From an uncultured Solirubrobacterales bacterium (GTDB taxonomy: Bacteria; Actinomycetota; Thermoleophilia; Solirubrobacterales; Thermoleophilaceae), in NCBI GenBank assembly GCA_902806245.1, contig CADCVU010000048.1, forward strand, positions 1 to 33,010: a stretch of 33,010 nt of DNA, given 5' to 3'. How positions within the stretch are numbered: the first letter of the stretch is position 1; each line of letters begins with the position of its first letter. Shown in pieces: positions 9,495 through 18,422 of the stretch. The translations under genes and the position numbers were made by a program. The notes below the pieces were generated by a model. That model searched no databases and had not been told where the DNA came from. It saw only the letters and a list, made by a program, of their open reading frames with translations.

Positions 9495-12400
9495 GTGAGA
9501 AGCGCATGTGTGCGAGACCGGCGTGGGTCTCGACCGCGCCGGCGTCCGGGCCGGACCCGGGCTCTCGGCCTCGGCGTGGCCGCCTCCCTGGCCACCGCGC
9601 TGCTCCTGGCCGTGAGCGTCGCCGCGGCGCCCGCCGCTCCCGACCGGCCCGACCGCGCCGGGTCTCCGGCCGGCGCCGCAGGCCTGGGGCCCGGCGCGCC
9701 GTTGCCGGCTCCGGGCGGTCCCGAGCCCGACCCCTACGGGACCAACGACGCCAAGGGCTTTCGCAGCATCCTGACGCCAGGTCAGAACGGGCACGCCAGC
9801 GCCGCCGATATCGCGGCCTTTGGCGCGACCGGCCGGCGCCCCGAGCACAACGACGACCAGCTCGGCCTCTACGAGAAGCTCGTGTTCGAGGCCCCGACGC
9901 TTCAGCCCAAGCGGCTGAAGAGCTTCTACAAGGACGGGACCTTCGGAGTCATGCCCGGCGACACCGACAAGCGCTACAGCCCGCGCGGAGACGTGACGAT
10001 CGTTCGCGACAAGGGGTTCGGCGTCCCGCACGTGTACGGGCGCACGCGCAACGGCACGATGTTCGGCGCGGGCTACACCGGCGCCGAGGATCGCCTGTTC
10101 CTGATGGACGTGCTGCGCCACGCCGGCCGCGCCGAGCTGTCGGAGTTCCTCGGCGGTTCGGCCGGCAACCTCAAGATGGACCGCGAGCAGTGGACCATCG
10201 CCCCCTACGACGAGGCCGACCTCCAGCTCCAGTTCGACCGCGCCGACGACCTCTACGGCGAGCGCGGCCGGCAGGTCCAGCGCGACGTGACCAACTACGT
10301 GGCGGGGATCAACAAGTACATCCGCGAGGCCAAGGGCCAGGAACTCAAGCCGACGCTCGGCTCGAAGAACGGCGAGACCCCTCCGCAGAAGCTCCCGGGC
10401 GAGTACGGAGTGGTCAACCAGGGCGCCGGCAACGCCGGCGAACCCGAGCCCGAGCCCTGGAAGGTCACCGACGTGATCGCCACCGCCTCGCTGGTGGGTG
10501 GGATCTTCGGCAAGGGCGGTGGGCGCGAGCTCGACTCGGCGCTGATCCTGCAGGCCGCCCAGGCCCGCTTTCCCGGCCGCGGGCGCAACGTCTTCTCCGA
10601 CTTCCGCCGCGCCGAGGACCCGGAGGCCCCGACCACGACTCGCCGCGCCTTTCCGTACTCGACGCCCGACGAGAGCCCCGATCCGGGCAGCACGGCGATG
10701 CCCAGTCCGGGGACGGTCAAGAAGGCGAACCCCGTGGCCGCCACGACGGCACCTCAGGGCGGAGGAGGCGGGACCGGCCTCGGCGCGCTCGGCGCGCTCG
10801 GCGGCGCCTCGAACGCGCTACTGGTCTCCGGCAAGGAGTCGCGGTCGGGGCGGCCGGTCGCGGTCTTCGGCCCCCAGACCGGCTACTTCACCCCGCAGCT
10901 GTTAATGGAGCTCGACCTGCACGCGCCCAGGACCGCCGCCGGCCCGGCCATCGACGCGCGCGGCGCGACCTTCGCCGGGGTCAACCTCTACATCCAGCTC
11001 GGGCGCGGACGAGACTACGCCTGGAGCGCGACCTCGGCCGGGCAGGACATCGTCGACACCTTCGCGCTCGAGCTCTGCGGGCCTGGAGGGATCAAGGCCG
11101 AGTCGTACATGTACCGCGGCCGCTGCACCCCGATCGAAAAGGTAAAGCGCAACAACACCTGGCCCTCGACGCCCGCCTGTCAGTGCCCGCCGGGGACAGA
11201 GACGCTCTCCACCGATCGGACCAAGCTCGGGCTCGGGGTCGGCCGCGCGATGCTCGGTCGCAAGCCGGTGATCTACGTCTCGCTGCGCTCGACCTACTTC
11301 CACGAGGCCGACTCGGCGATCGGCTTCGCCGACTTCAACAGCCCCGATCGCGTGAAGAGCGCTGCCACCTACCAGAAGGCCGCGAGCCTGATCGGCTTCA
11401 CCTTCAACTGGTTCTACGCCGACAAGCGCGACGTCACCTACTTCAGCTCCGGCAACAACCCCGAGCGCGCGCGCGGGATCGACACCAACTTCCCGGTGCG
11501 AGCCTGCCCGCCCGACTCCTCGCCGGGCCGCTGCGAGTTCGAGTGGCGGGGGTGGAACCCGGGCGACTTCACCGCCGACTACACCCCGTTCGCCGAGCAC
11601 CCGCGCGAGACCAACCCCGGCAAGGGCTACGTCACGAGCTGGAACAACAAGCAGGCCCCGAGGTACAGGGCGGCCGACGACAACTTCGCCTACGGGTCGA
11701 TCCACCGCTCCGAGCCGCTCGACGACCGCATCCGCCCGCGCATCGCCGGCGGCGGCAAGATCACCCCGTCCACCCTGGTCGATGCGATGGAGGACGCCGG
11801 CACCGTCGACCTGCGCGGCGACAAGGTGCTGCCGTTCATGCTCGAGGCCCTCGGCCCGCAGAGCGGCCGGCTCGGCGTCGCGGTCGCCCAGCTGCGCGCC
11901 TGGAAGGCCTCCGGCGCGCACCGGCGCGACCGCTCGACCGGATGTCGCGCCGATCGGGCGCGCTGCCGCTACCAGCACCGCGACGCCGTCAAGACGATGG
12001 ACGCCTGGTGGCCGCGGATCGTCGACGCGCAGTTCAAGCCCGTCCTCGGTCCGTCGCTGTTCGGGCGGCTCGTCGACATGATCGACATCGACGACGAGCC
12101 GAACTCGAACGGCGCTCACCGGGGGTCCTCCTACATCGCCGGTTGGTACTCCTACGTCGAGAAGGACCTGCGCCGGCTGCTCGGCCGGCCGGTCCGTGGC
12201 GCCTTCTCGCGCGGCTACTGCGGCGGCGGCGACCGCAACCGCTGCCGCGCAGTGCTGCGGCGGACCCTGGCTCAGGCCGTCAACCAGAGCTTCGAGCAGA
12301 CCTACGGCGACGACGAGACCTGCAGGTCGGGTGACAACGAGCGCCTCGACGACCAGTGGTGCTTCGACTCGATCGAGCACACGCCGGCCGGGGTGATCAC

Positions 12401-12803
12401 CCAGCCGCTGATCCACTGGATCAACCGCCCGACCTTCCAGCAGGTGGTCGAGGTCGGCGGCCTGAGCGGCGGTGCCGGCGGCAGCGAGCCGCGCGGCGAG
12501 GGCACCCGGGGCGACGACGTCATCGTCGGCACGCCCGGCGACGACGTCATCCGCTGCGGCTCGGGCAACGACCGTGTCGACGGCGGCGCCGGCAACGACA
12601 CCATCTTCTGCGGCTCGGGCAACGACGTCGCGATGGGTGGGCCGGGCAACGACCGGCTGCTCGGCGAATCCGGCGACGACCGACTCGACGGAGGGTCGGG
12701 AGATGATCGCCTCGAGGGCGCATCCGGCAACGACCGGCTCGAAGGCGGGCCCGGGCGGGATCGTCTCGACGGCGGCGGCGGGCGCGACGTCGAGCGCCAG
12801 TAG
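9495..12803 (+). CDS. Secreted penicillin acylase-family (Ntn-hydrolase) protein with C-terminal RTX/hemolysin-type Ca2+-binding repeats
   Basis: DVTIVRDKGFGVPHVYGRTRNGTMFGAGYTGAEDRLFLMDVLRHAGRAELSEFLG; predicted autocatalytic Ser in GGASNALLVSG; FAGVNLYIQLGRGRDYAWSATSAGQDIVDTFALEL; C-terminal GGxGNDxLxG nonapeptide repeats; SD-like AGGAG upstream of the GTG. Confidence 0.88.
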   Translation: MRSACVRDRRGSRPRRRPGRTRALGLGVAASLATALLLAVSVAAAPAAPDRPDRAGSPAGAAGLGPGAPLPAPGGPEPDPYGTNDAKGFRSILTPGQNGHASAADIAAFGATGRRPEHNDDQLGLYEKLVFEAPTLQPKRLKSFYKDGTFGVMPGDTDKRYSPRGDVTIVRDKGFGVPHVYGRTRNGTMFGAGYTGAEDRLFLMDVLRHAGRAELSEFLGGSAGNLKMDREQWTIAPYDEADLQLQFDRADDLYGERGRQVQRDVTNYVAGINKYIREAKGQELKPTLGSKNGETPPQKLPGEYGVVNQGAGNAGEPEPEPWKVTDVIATASLVGGIFGKGGGRELDSALILQAAQARFPGRGRNVFSDFRRAEDPEAPTTTRRAFPYSTPDESPDPGSTAMPSPGTVKKANPVAATTAPQGGGGGTGLGALGALGGASNALLVSGKESRSGRPVAVFGPQTGYFTPQLLMELDLHAPRTAAGPAIDARGATFAGVNLYIQLGRGRDYAWSATSAGQDIVDTFALELCGPGGIKAESYMYRGRCTPIEKVKRNNTWPSTPACQCPPGTETLSTDRTKLGLGVGRAMLGRKPVIYVSLRSTYFHEADSAIGFADFNSPDRVKSAATYQKAASLIGFTFNWFYADKRDVTYFSSGNNPERARGIDTNFPVRACPPDSSPGRCEFEWRGWNPGDFTADYTPFAEHPRETNPGKGYVTSWNNKQAPRYRAADDNFAYGSIHRSEPLDDRIRPRIAGGGKITPSTLVDAMEDAGTVDLRGDKVLPFMLEALGPQSGRLGVAVAQLRAWKASGAHRRDRSTGCRADRARCRYQHRDAVKTMDAWWPRIVDAQFKPVLGPSLFGRLVDMIDIDDEPNSNGAHRGSSYIAGWYSYVEKDLRRLLGRPVRGAFSRGYCGGGDRNRCRAVLRRTLAQAVNQSFEQTYGDDETCRSGDNERLDDQWCFDSIEHTPAGVITQPLIHWINRPTFQQVVEVGGLSGGAGGSEPRGEGTRGDDVIVGTPGDDVIRCGSGNDRVDGGAGNDTIFCGSGNDVAMGGPGNDRLLGESGDDRLDGGSGDDRLEGASGNDRLEGGPGRDRLDGGGGRDVERQ
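12509..12800 (+). repeat. RTX nonapeptide repeat block (about 10 degenerate 27-bp units)
   Basis: Protein GDDVIVGTPGDDVIRCGSGNDRVDGGAGNDTIFCGSGNDVAMGGPGNDRLLGESGDDRLDGGSGDDRLEGASGNDRLEGGPGRDRLDGG. Confidence 0.85.
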
Positions 12804-12827
12804 CGCGGGCGTCGAGCGCAGAGGAGC

Positions 12828-15212
12828 TCAGACGGGCTCAGGCCTGAAGCGCCCCGGCGAGGGCTGGCGCTCCGGGTGCGAAGGCGTGCGGACGGTCGCA
12901 CGCGAGCCGAGCTCGGGCCTCGCCGGCTCCCAGCGCTCGAGCCAGTGGACGAGCTCCGAGGCCGGCAGCGGGCGGCTGAGCAGAAAGCCCCGCGCGAGGT
13001 CGGAGCCGAGCGCCTCGAGCTGTCGCCACGTCTCGGTGGTCTCGACTCCCTCCGCCACCACGCGCAGCCCGAAGGTGCGCGCCAGGTCGAGCGACGCCCG
13101 GACGATCGCGGCGTCTCCGGCGTCGGACGCCATGTTCTGGACGAACGAGCGGTCGATCTTGAGCTCGTGGACGGGCAGCCGCTTGAGGTAGGCGAGCGAC
13201 GCGTGCCCCGTCCCGAAGTCGTCGAGGGACAGGCCCACGCCGAGCTCACCGAGGCGGCCGAGCACGTCGACGGCCCGCACCGGATCGGCGAGGACGAGGC
13301 TCTCGGTGACCTCGAGCTGAAGCCGGCCGGGAGGAACCGCCCAGCGCCTGAGCGCCGCGGCGACGTCTTCGGGGAAGCCGGCGTCGAGGATGTTCGCGAT
13401 CGATACGTTGACCGCGATGGTGAGGTCGATGCCGCGCCGGCGCCAGGCGGCCGACTGGCGCATCGCACGCTCGAGCACCGTGCGCGTGAGCGGGCCCATG
13501 AGGTCGAGCCGCTCCGCGAGCGGCACGAACCGGCCGGGCTCGACGAGGCCGCGTTGAGGGTGCTGCCAGCGCGCGAGCGCCTCCACCGATCCCACCTCGC
13601 CCGTCGCGAGTTCGACCTTCGGCTGGTAATGGAGGATGATCTCGTCGCGCTCGAGCGCGACCCGGAGGTCCTGGGCGAGCGCGAGGCGATCGCGGTGGTC
13701 GACCTCCTGCCCGGGGAGGTAGAGGCGCGCGCCCGAGTGCGCGGCCTTGGCCTCGTACATCGCGAGGTCGGCGCGGCGCAGAAGGCCGTCGGGGTCGGTG
13801 CCGTGCTCGGGGCAGACCGAGATCCCGACGCTTGCCCCGACCCTCACGCTCAACCCGCCCACGGCGAAGAGCCGCTCGATCGCCGCGCGGGCCTGATCGG
13901 CCAGGGCGAGGGCTGCGCGTCCATCGATGCCCAGGGGCAGGATCGCGGCGAACTCGTCGCCACCGAGGCGGGCGAGGCTCGCCCGCTCGGGAAGGGCTCC
14001 GCGCAGGCGAGCGCCGATCTGCGACAGGACCCGGTTGCCGACCGGGTGTCCGAGCGTGTCGTTGATCTCCTTAAAGCCGTCGAGGTCGATCAGGAGCAGC
14101 GCGGTCGTCGAGTCCCCCCGCGCCGATGCCGGAAGCGCCACACGCAGCTCCTCGAAGAAGCGGCGGCGGTTGGGAAGGCCGGTCAGCTCGTCGGTCAGCG
14201 CCTGTCGCCGCGTGTCGGCGAGAGCACGGACTTCGTGGAAGGTGAGCGCGGTGCGCGCTCCGGCGGCGACCATCGTCGCCGCGGCGAGAAGCAGCGCGGC
14301 GAGGTTGACCGCGACGACGTCGTTGGCGACGAGCAGTCCGAGCGCCGCGCCCGCGAACAGCAGCGGGAGGATGAGCACCGACCAGCCCTCGATGCGGACG
14401 GCCGCGGTCGGACGCAGCGGCTGCCATGCGGCCAGGCCGAGCAGCACCGTCGCCGCCGGCCAGAGGGAGTCGAGCAGCGTTCCCTCGACGTAGTCGCCGG
14501 TCGCCACGGCGAGCAGGTACACGGAGTCGGCGATGGCCGAGGTCGCAAAGGCGACGCCGAGGAGCAGCCACGCCCGCCCGGGCCGCCAGCCGGTCAGCGC
14601 GAAGGTGGCGACCACCAGCATCAGCAGGACGAGATCCGCCAGCGGATACGCGAGGTTGGTGACGATCGCAGCGAGCGATCCCTCCGAGGCGGCGACGACG
14701 GGCGGGAGGACCAGGGCGGCTTCGAAGGCGGCCACGGCGAGGGCCGCGACGGCTCCGTCGAGCCAGACGCTCGGTGGAAAGCGCACGACGTGGCCGGCCA
14801 GTAGCAGCACCAGACCGACGTAGACGAGCGGGTAGTAGGGGCAGGTACAGGGCGTCGGCGAGCGACGGGAACGGAGCCGCGTCGCCGAGGTCGGCCAGGG
14901 CGACCGACCAGTAGGCGTCGCCGACCGACCAGAGTAGGAGCCCGAGTCCGATCGCCGTCCAGGCGCGCCGCTCGGCCGACACCCACGCGGCCCTCATGAG
15001 GCAGAGGACCGCAGAGCCGAGGATCAGGGCGCTGTAGACGCGCCGGTTGAAGAACTCGTCGAGCGACCCTTACCGAGCCCGGGCCCGAGATACGCGGTGA
15101 GCGCGGCGAGGCCCACGAGCAGCACGATCGCGAGCCCGAGGACCGCACGCCGGCGGCGGCCCGGCAGCGCAGCCGCGAGCGGTAGCCCGATTCTCCCCGA
15201 GACGGCGTCCAT
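12828..15212 (-). CDS. Membrane-anchored GGDEF-EAL bifunctional c-di-GMP signalling protein; N-terminal membrane region split by two frameshifts
   Basis: GGDEF (RLGGDEFAAILPL), EAL (SVEALARWQHP), DDFGTGHASLAYLKRLPVHELKIDRSFV, AEGVET. The intact ORF starts only at 14810, but upstream frames (MDAVSGRIGLPL..AYLGPGLG; LDEFFNRRVYSALILGSAVLCLMRAAWVSAERRAWTAIGLGLLLWSVGDAYW) continue the same membrane region. Confidence 0.88.
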
Positions 15213-15293
15213 GGAGACCGCATCGGTACCGGTCGACCTCCGCTTGAAGCGGCGGGCCGCGGGGTGGACGGCGCTCGGGCGCCGGTATGCGTC

Positions 15294-15923
15294 CTAGGCC
15301 AGGACGGGGACCGCGTCTGAGGCGATCGCCTCGATCTGCGCGGCGGCGCGCTCGAACTCCTCGTCGGCCAGAACCGGCGTGCCGTCGAAGGGCAGCTCGC
15401 GCTGAAGCTCGAGCCAGGACCGGCAGCCGCCGTACTCGGGGCGGACCTTCACGGTGACCGGGCGCGGGATGCGGTAGGTGCGCAGGAGCATGACGTGGAG
15501 AGGGTGGCGCGGCTTCCAGCGCAACCGCTTCTCCGTGTAGTCGCTCGTCCACACGTGGTACGGCGTGAGGGCGTCGACGCAGCGCGGATCGGTAATCAGG
15601 TAGCTCGCGGCGACCTCGGCAAAGGCGCGGATGCGCACTCGTCCCGGCTGGTCGATGCCGCCGTCCTGGGTCAGCGCGGAGGGCGGCGGGTCGCCGTCGG
15701 GCCAGACGCCCTCCTCGAGCGCGCGATCGAGCTCGGGGCGATGGGACTCGCGCACGAGATCACCGTGCTGATGATCGAAGGTGGGGTAGAGGAAGAAGCG
15801 GTCGTGCTCGATCTCGAAGTGCTTGCTCTCCTCGCGGATGCCGCCCTTGCGCAGCGTGATGAGCTGCTCGCCCTCGGCGAGGGCGCGCACGGTCACGGCC
15901 CATTCTTTGAAAGCGATCGGCAT
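15294..15923 (-). CDS. DUF1802 family protein
   Basis: MPIAFKEWAVTVRALAEGEQLITLRKGGIREESKHFEIEHDRFFLYPTFDHQ is typical of DUF1802. Confidence 0.8.
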   Translation of the reverse strand: MPIAFKEWAVTVRALAEGEQLITLRKGGIREESKHFEIEHDRFFLYPTFDHQHGDLVRESHRPELDRALEEGVWPDGDPPPSALTQDGGIDQPGRVRIRAFAEVAASYLITDPRCVDALTPYHVWTSDYTEKRLRWKPRHPLHVMLLRTYRIPRPVTVKVRPEYGGCRSWLELQRELPFDGTPVLADEEFERAAAQIEAIASDAVPVLA

Positions 15924-15979
15924 GGTGGAGGGGTCGTGCGTCGCGCCCGGAGGGGCTTGAGGAAGGGCGCGAGGCGCGC

Positions 15980-16008
15980 ATCTTACGGCTCGGCGGGGCA
16001 AAGGTCAA
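15980..16008 (-). promoter_or_regulatory. Sigma70-like promoter for the DUF1802 gene: TTGACC-N17-TAAGAT
   Basis: On the minus strand: TTGACC tttgccccgccgagccg TAAGAT, about 50-60 nt upstream of the ATG at 15923. Confidence 0.6.
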
Positions 16009-16016
16009 GCGATTTC

Positions 16017-16933
16017 TCACGGGTCGGCCCGGACGTCAGGCGCCGGAACCGCCGATCTGCTGGGCTCGACGGACTCGATGACCGCGGCGAAGTCGGCGTC
16101 GCTCCGCCCGTGCGCCTCGGCCTCGGCGTAGAGGCTCTCCGCCGCGCGCGACCGCCGGGTCGATCTCCAGCTCGGCGGCGCCGGCGACTGCGAGGCGCAC
16201 GTCCTTGAGCATGTGCGAGAGCCGGAACAGCGGCGCGAAGTCTCGCTCGTGCATCGGCGTGGCCTTGAGGTCGAGCATGGTCGAGGCCCCGGAGCTCGCC
16301 TCGACCACGCGAACAAGGGCGTCGAAGTCGACCCCGGCCGCCGCGGCGACGGTCAAGGCCTCCGCCAGAGCGGCGGCGTTGACCGCGGCGAGGGTGTTGT
16401 TGAGGACCTTCACCATCTGGCCGTGGCCGGTCGGCCCGACGTGAACCACGAGCTCGCCCATGGCCTCGAACAGCGGCAGGGCGCGCTCGTAGGCGACACG
16501 CTCGCCGTCCGACCATGATGGTCAGCGTGCCGTCCTCGGCCTTCGGCTTCGAGCCCGAGACCGGCGCGTCGAGAAAGTCGACGACACGCTCGCCCAGCGC
16601 GCTCGCCAGCTCGCGCGCGGCTGCAGGCCCGATGGTCGACATGTCGACGGCCAGCGCGCCGCAGGGCAGCGACTCGGCCGCGCCGTCCTCGCCGAGCAAG
16701 ATCTTCTCCACCTGAGGGCCGTCGACGACCATGGTCACGCACGCGTCCGCGCCCACGGCGGCCTCGGCCGGGCTCGCGGCGACGCGAGCGCCGTGGGCCT
16801 CGGCCAGCTCCTGCGCGCGCTCCGAGGTCCGGTTCCACACCGCGAGCTCGAAGCCGGCGCGGGTGAGGTTGGCCGCCATCCGCGAGCCCATGATCCCCAG
16901 ACCGAGGAACGCCACCCGCCTAGGGATCGCCAT
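16017..16933 (-). pseudogene. NAD(P)-dependent beta-hydroxyacid dehydrogenase (3-hydroxyisobutyrate dehydrogenase / tartronate semialdehyde reductase family), interrupted by two frameshifts
   Basis: MAIPRRVAFLGLGIMGSRMAANLTRAGFELAVWNRT; DMSTIGP; DAPVSGSKPKAEDGTLTIMVG // GELVVHVGPTGHGQMVKVLNNTLAAVNAAALAEAL // AAESLYAEAEAHGRSDADFAAVIESVEP, spread over three frames. Confidence 0.8.
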
Positions 16934-18422
16934 GTCCGCCGCCTCCGGGGGTCTCGATTCGCAGCCGGTCGCCCGGCCGCAGGCTGCCGCGGGCCTTGGG
17001 GTCGAGTGGCTCTCCGTTCCGGGCGTTCCGCCCGTGCTCGCCGGAGGCTCCGCCGGCCGAGCCGGGCGGAGCGTGGCGACGGCGTTCGGTGAGCAGCGAG
17101 TAGTCCATCGCGGCCAGCGCCTCGAGCTCCCGGACCACGCCGTCACCTCCGCGGCGGGCGCCGGTGCCGCCGGACCCGCGCCGCAGGGCGTAGGTCACCG
17201 CCCGGAGCGGGAACTCGAGCTCGAGCGCCTCGATCGGGGTGTTGAGGGTGTTCGACATGGCCACGTGGACGCCGCTCGGGCCGTCGGCGTCCTCGCAGGC
17301 GCCCTGGCCGCCGCCCAGCGTCTCGTAGTAGGTGAAGTCCTCGTTGCCGAGCGTGAGGTTGTTCATGGTGCCCTGGCCGCAGGCCCGCCCAAAGGCGGCG
17401 AGCACGAGATCGGCCACGCGCGAGGAGGTCTCGACGTTGCCGGCAACCACTGCGGCGCCGGACCGGGCGTTGAGGATCGAGCCCTCCGCGGCGATGACCG
17501 TCAGCGGGCGATGTGCGCCGGCGCACGGCGGCACGTCGGGGTCGGCCACGACCCGCAGGGCGAAGATGCACGCCGACATGGTCACCGCCAGCGGGCAGTT
17601 GAGGTTGCCCTCGTGCTGGTCGGCGCTGCCGGTGAAGTCGAGGGTGAGACTCTCGCCTCTGACCGTCGCGCGGAGGGTGAGCTCGAGGTCCCCCTCGACG
17701 GCCTCGAGCACGTCGGCGCAGCGGCGCTCGCCGTCCTCGATCTCGGCCAGGCAAGCGCGGGTGCGGCGCTCGGCGTACGCGTTGATCTCGCGCATCCCCT
17801 CGCGCAGCCTGGCGGCGCCGAGACGCGAGACGAGCTCGTCGACCCTGGCCGCGCCGGCGCGGTTAGCGGCGAGCTGGGCGCGCAGGTCGGCGCGGCGCTG
17901 GCTCGGGGCCCGCATCCGGCCGACGAGCTCGGCGATCAGCTCCTCGTCGAGCTCGCCCGCGCGGACGAGCCGGACCGGGGCGATGACCACGCCCTCGTCC
18001 GCGAGCGAGCGCGAGTCGGAGGGCATGCTGCCCGGCGTCGGCCCGCCCACGTCGGCGTGGTGGGCGCGGCTGGCGGCGAAGGCGACGATCTCCTCGTCGT
18101 GGAAGACCGGCGAGATCACCGTGACGTCGGGCAGGTGTGTGCCGCCGCGGAAGGGATCGTTGAGGATCCACGCGTCGCCCGGCGCGTGGTCCTCGCCGAG
18201 TACGGCGGCCACGGCGGCGGGCATGGCGCCGAGGTGGACGGGGATGTGCTCGGCCTGCATGGCCAGCTCGCCGTCGGGGTCGAACAGCGCGGTCGAGGCG
18301 TCGCGACGCTCCTTGATGTTGGACGAGTGAGCCGCGCGCACGAGCGTCGCGCCCATCTCCTCGCAGGCGGCGCGCAGCGCCCCGAGCATGACCTGGAGGT
18401 CGACGGGGTCGATGGCGCTCAC
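16920..18422 (-). CDS. hyuB: Hydantoinase B/oxoprolinase family protein
   Basis: VDLQVMLGALRAACEEMGATLVRAAHSSNIKERRDASTALFDPDGELAMQAEHIPVHLGAMPAAV, NDPFRGGTHLPDVTVISPVF, LDFTGSADQHEGNLNCPLAVT, TPGGGGHGDP. Confidence 0.93.
   Translation of the reverse strand: MSAIDPVDLQVMLGALRAACEEMGATLVRAAHSSNIKERRDASTALFDPDGELAMQAEHIPVHLGAMPAAVAAVLGEDHAPGDAWILNDPFRGGTHLPDVTVISPVFHDEEIVAFAASRAHHADVGGPTPGSMPSDSRSLADEGVVIAPVRLVRAGELDEELIAELVGRMRAPSQRRADLRAQLAANRAGAARVDELVSRLGAARLREGMREINAYAERRTRACLAEIEDGERRCADVLEAVEGDLELTLRATVRGESLTLDFTGSADQHEGNLNCPLAVTMSACIFALRVVADPDVPPCAGAHRPLTVIAAEGSILNARSGAAVVAGNVETSSRVADLVLAAFGRACGQGTMNNLTLGNEDFTYYETLGGGQGACEDADGPSGVHVAMSNTLNTPIEALELEFPLRAVTYALRRGSGGTGARRGGDGVVRELEALAAMDYSLLTERRRHAPPGSAGGASGEHGRNARNGEPLDPKARGSLRPGDRLRIETPGGGGHGDP

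Noticed and set aside
8489-12334. 1281-aa plus-strand ORF in an alternative frame
   Set aside because: Arg/Pro/Ala-rich out-of-frame translation over the alpha/beta hydrolase and acylase genes; no domain signatures; typical GC-rich shadow ORF.
12509-12800. Regular DNA repeats considered as CRISPR or minisatellite
   Set aside because: Period 27 bp in frame, encodes RTX nonapeptides; no unique spacers.
12876-14804. 642-aa plus-strand ORF antisense to the GGDEF-EAL gene
   Set aside because: Shadow ORF; GGDEF and EAL motifs are on the minus strand.
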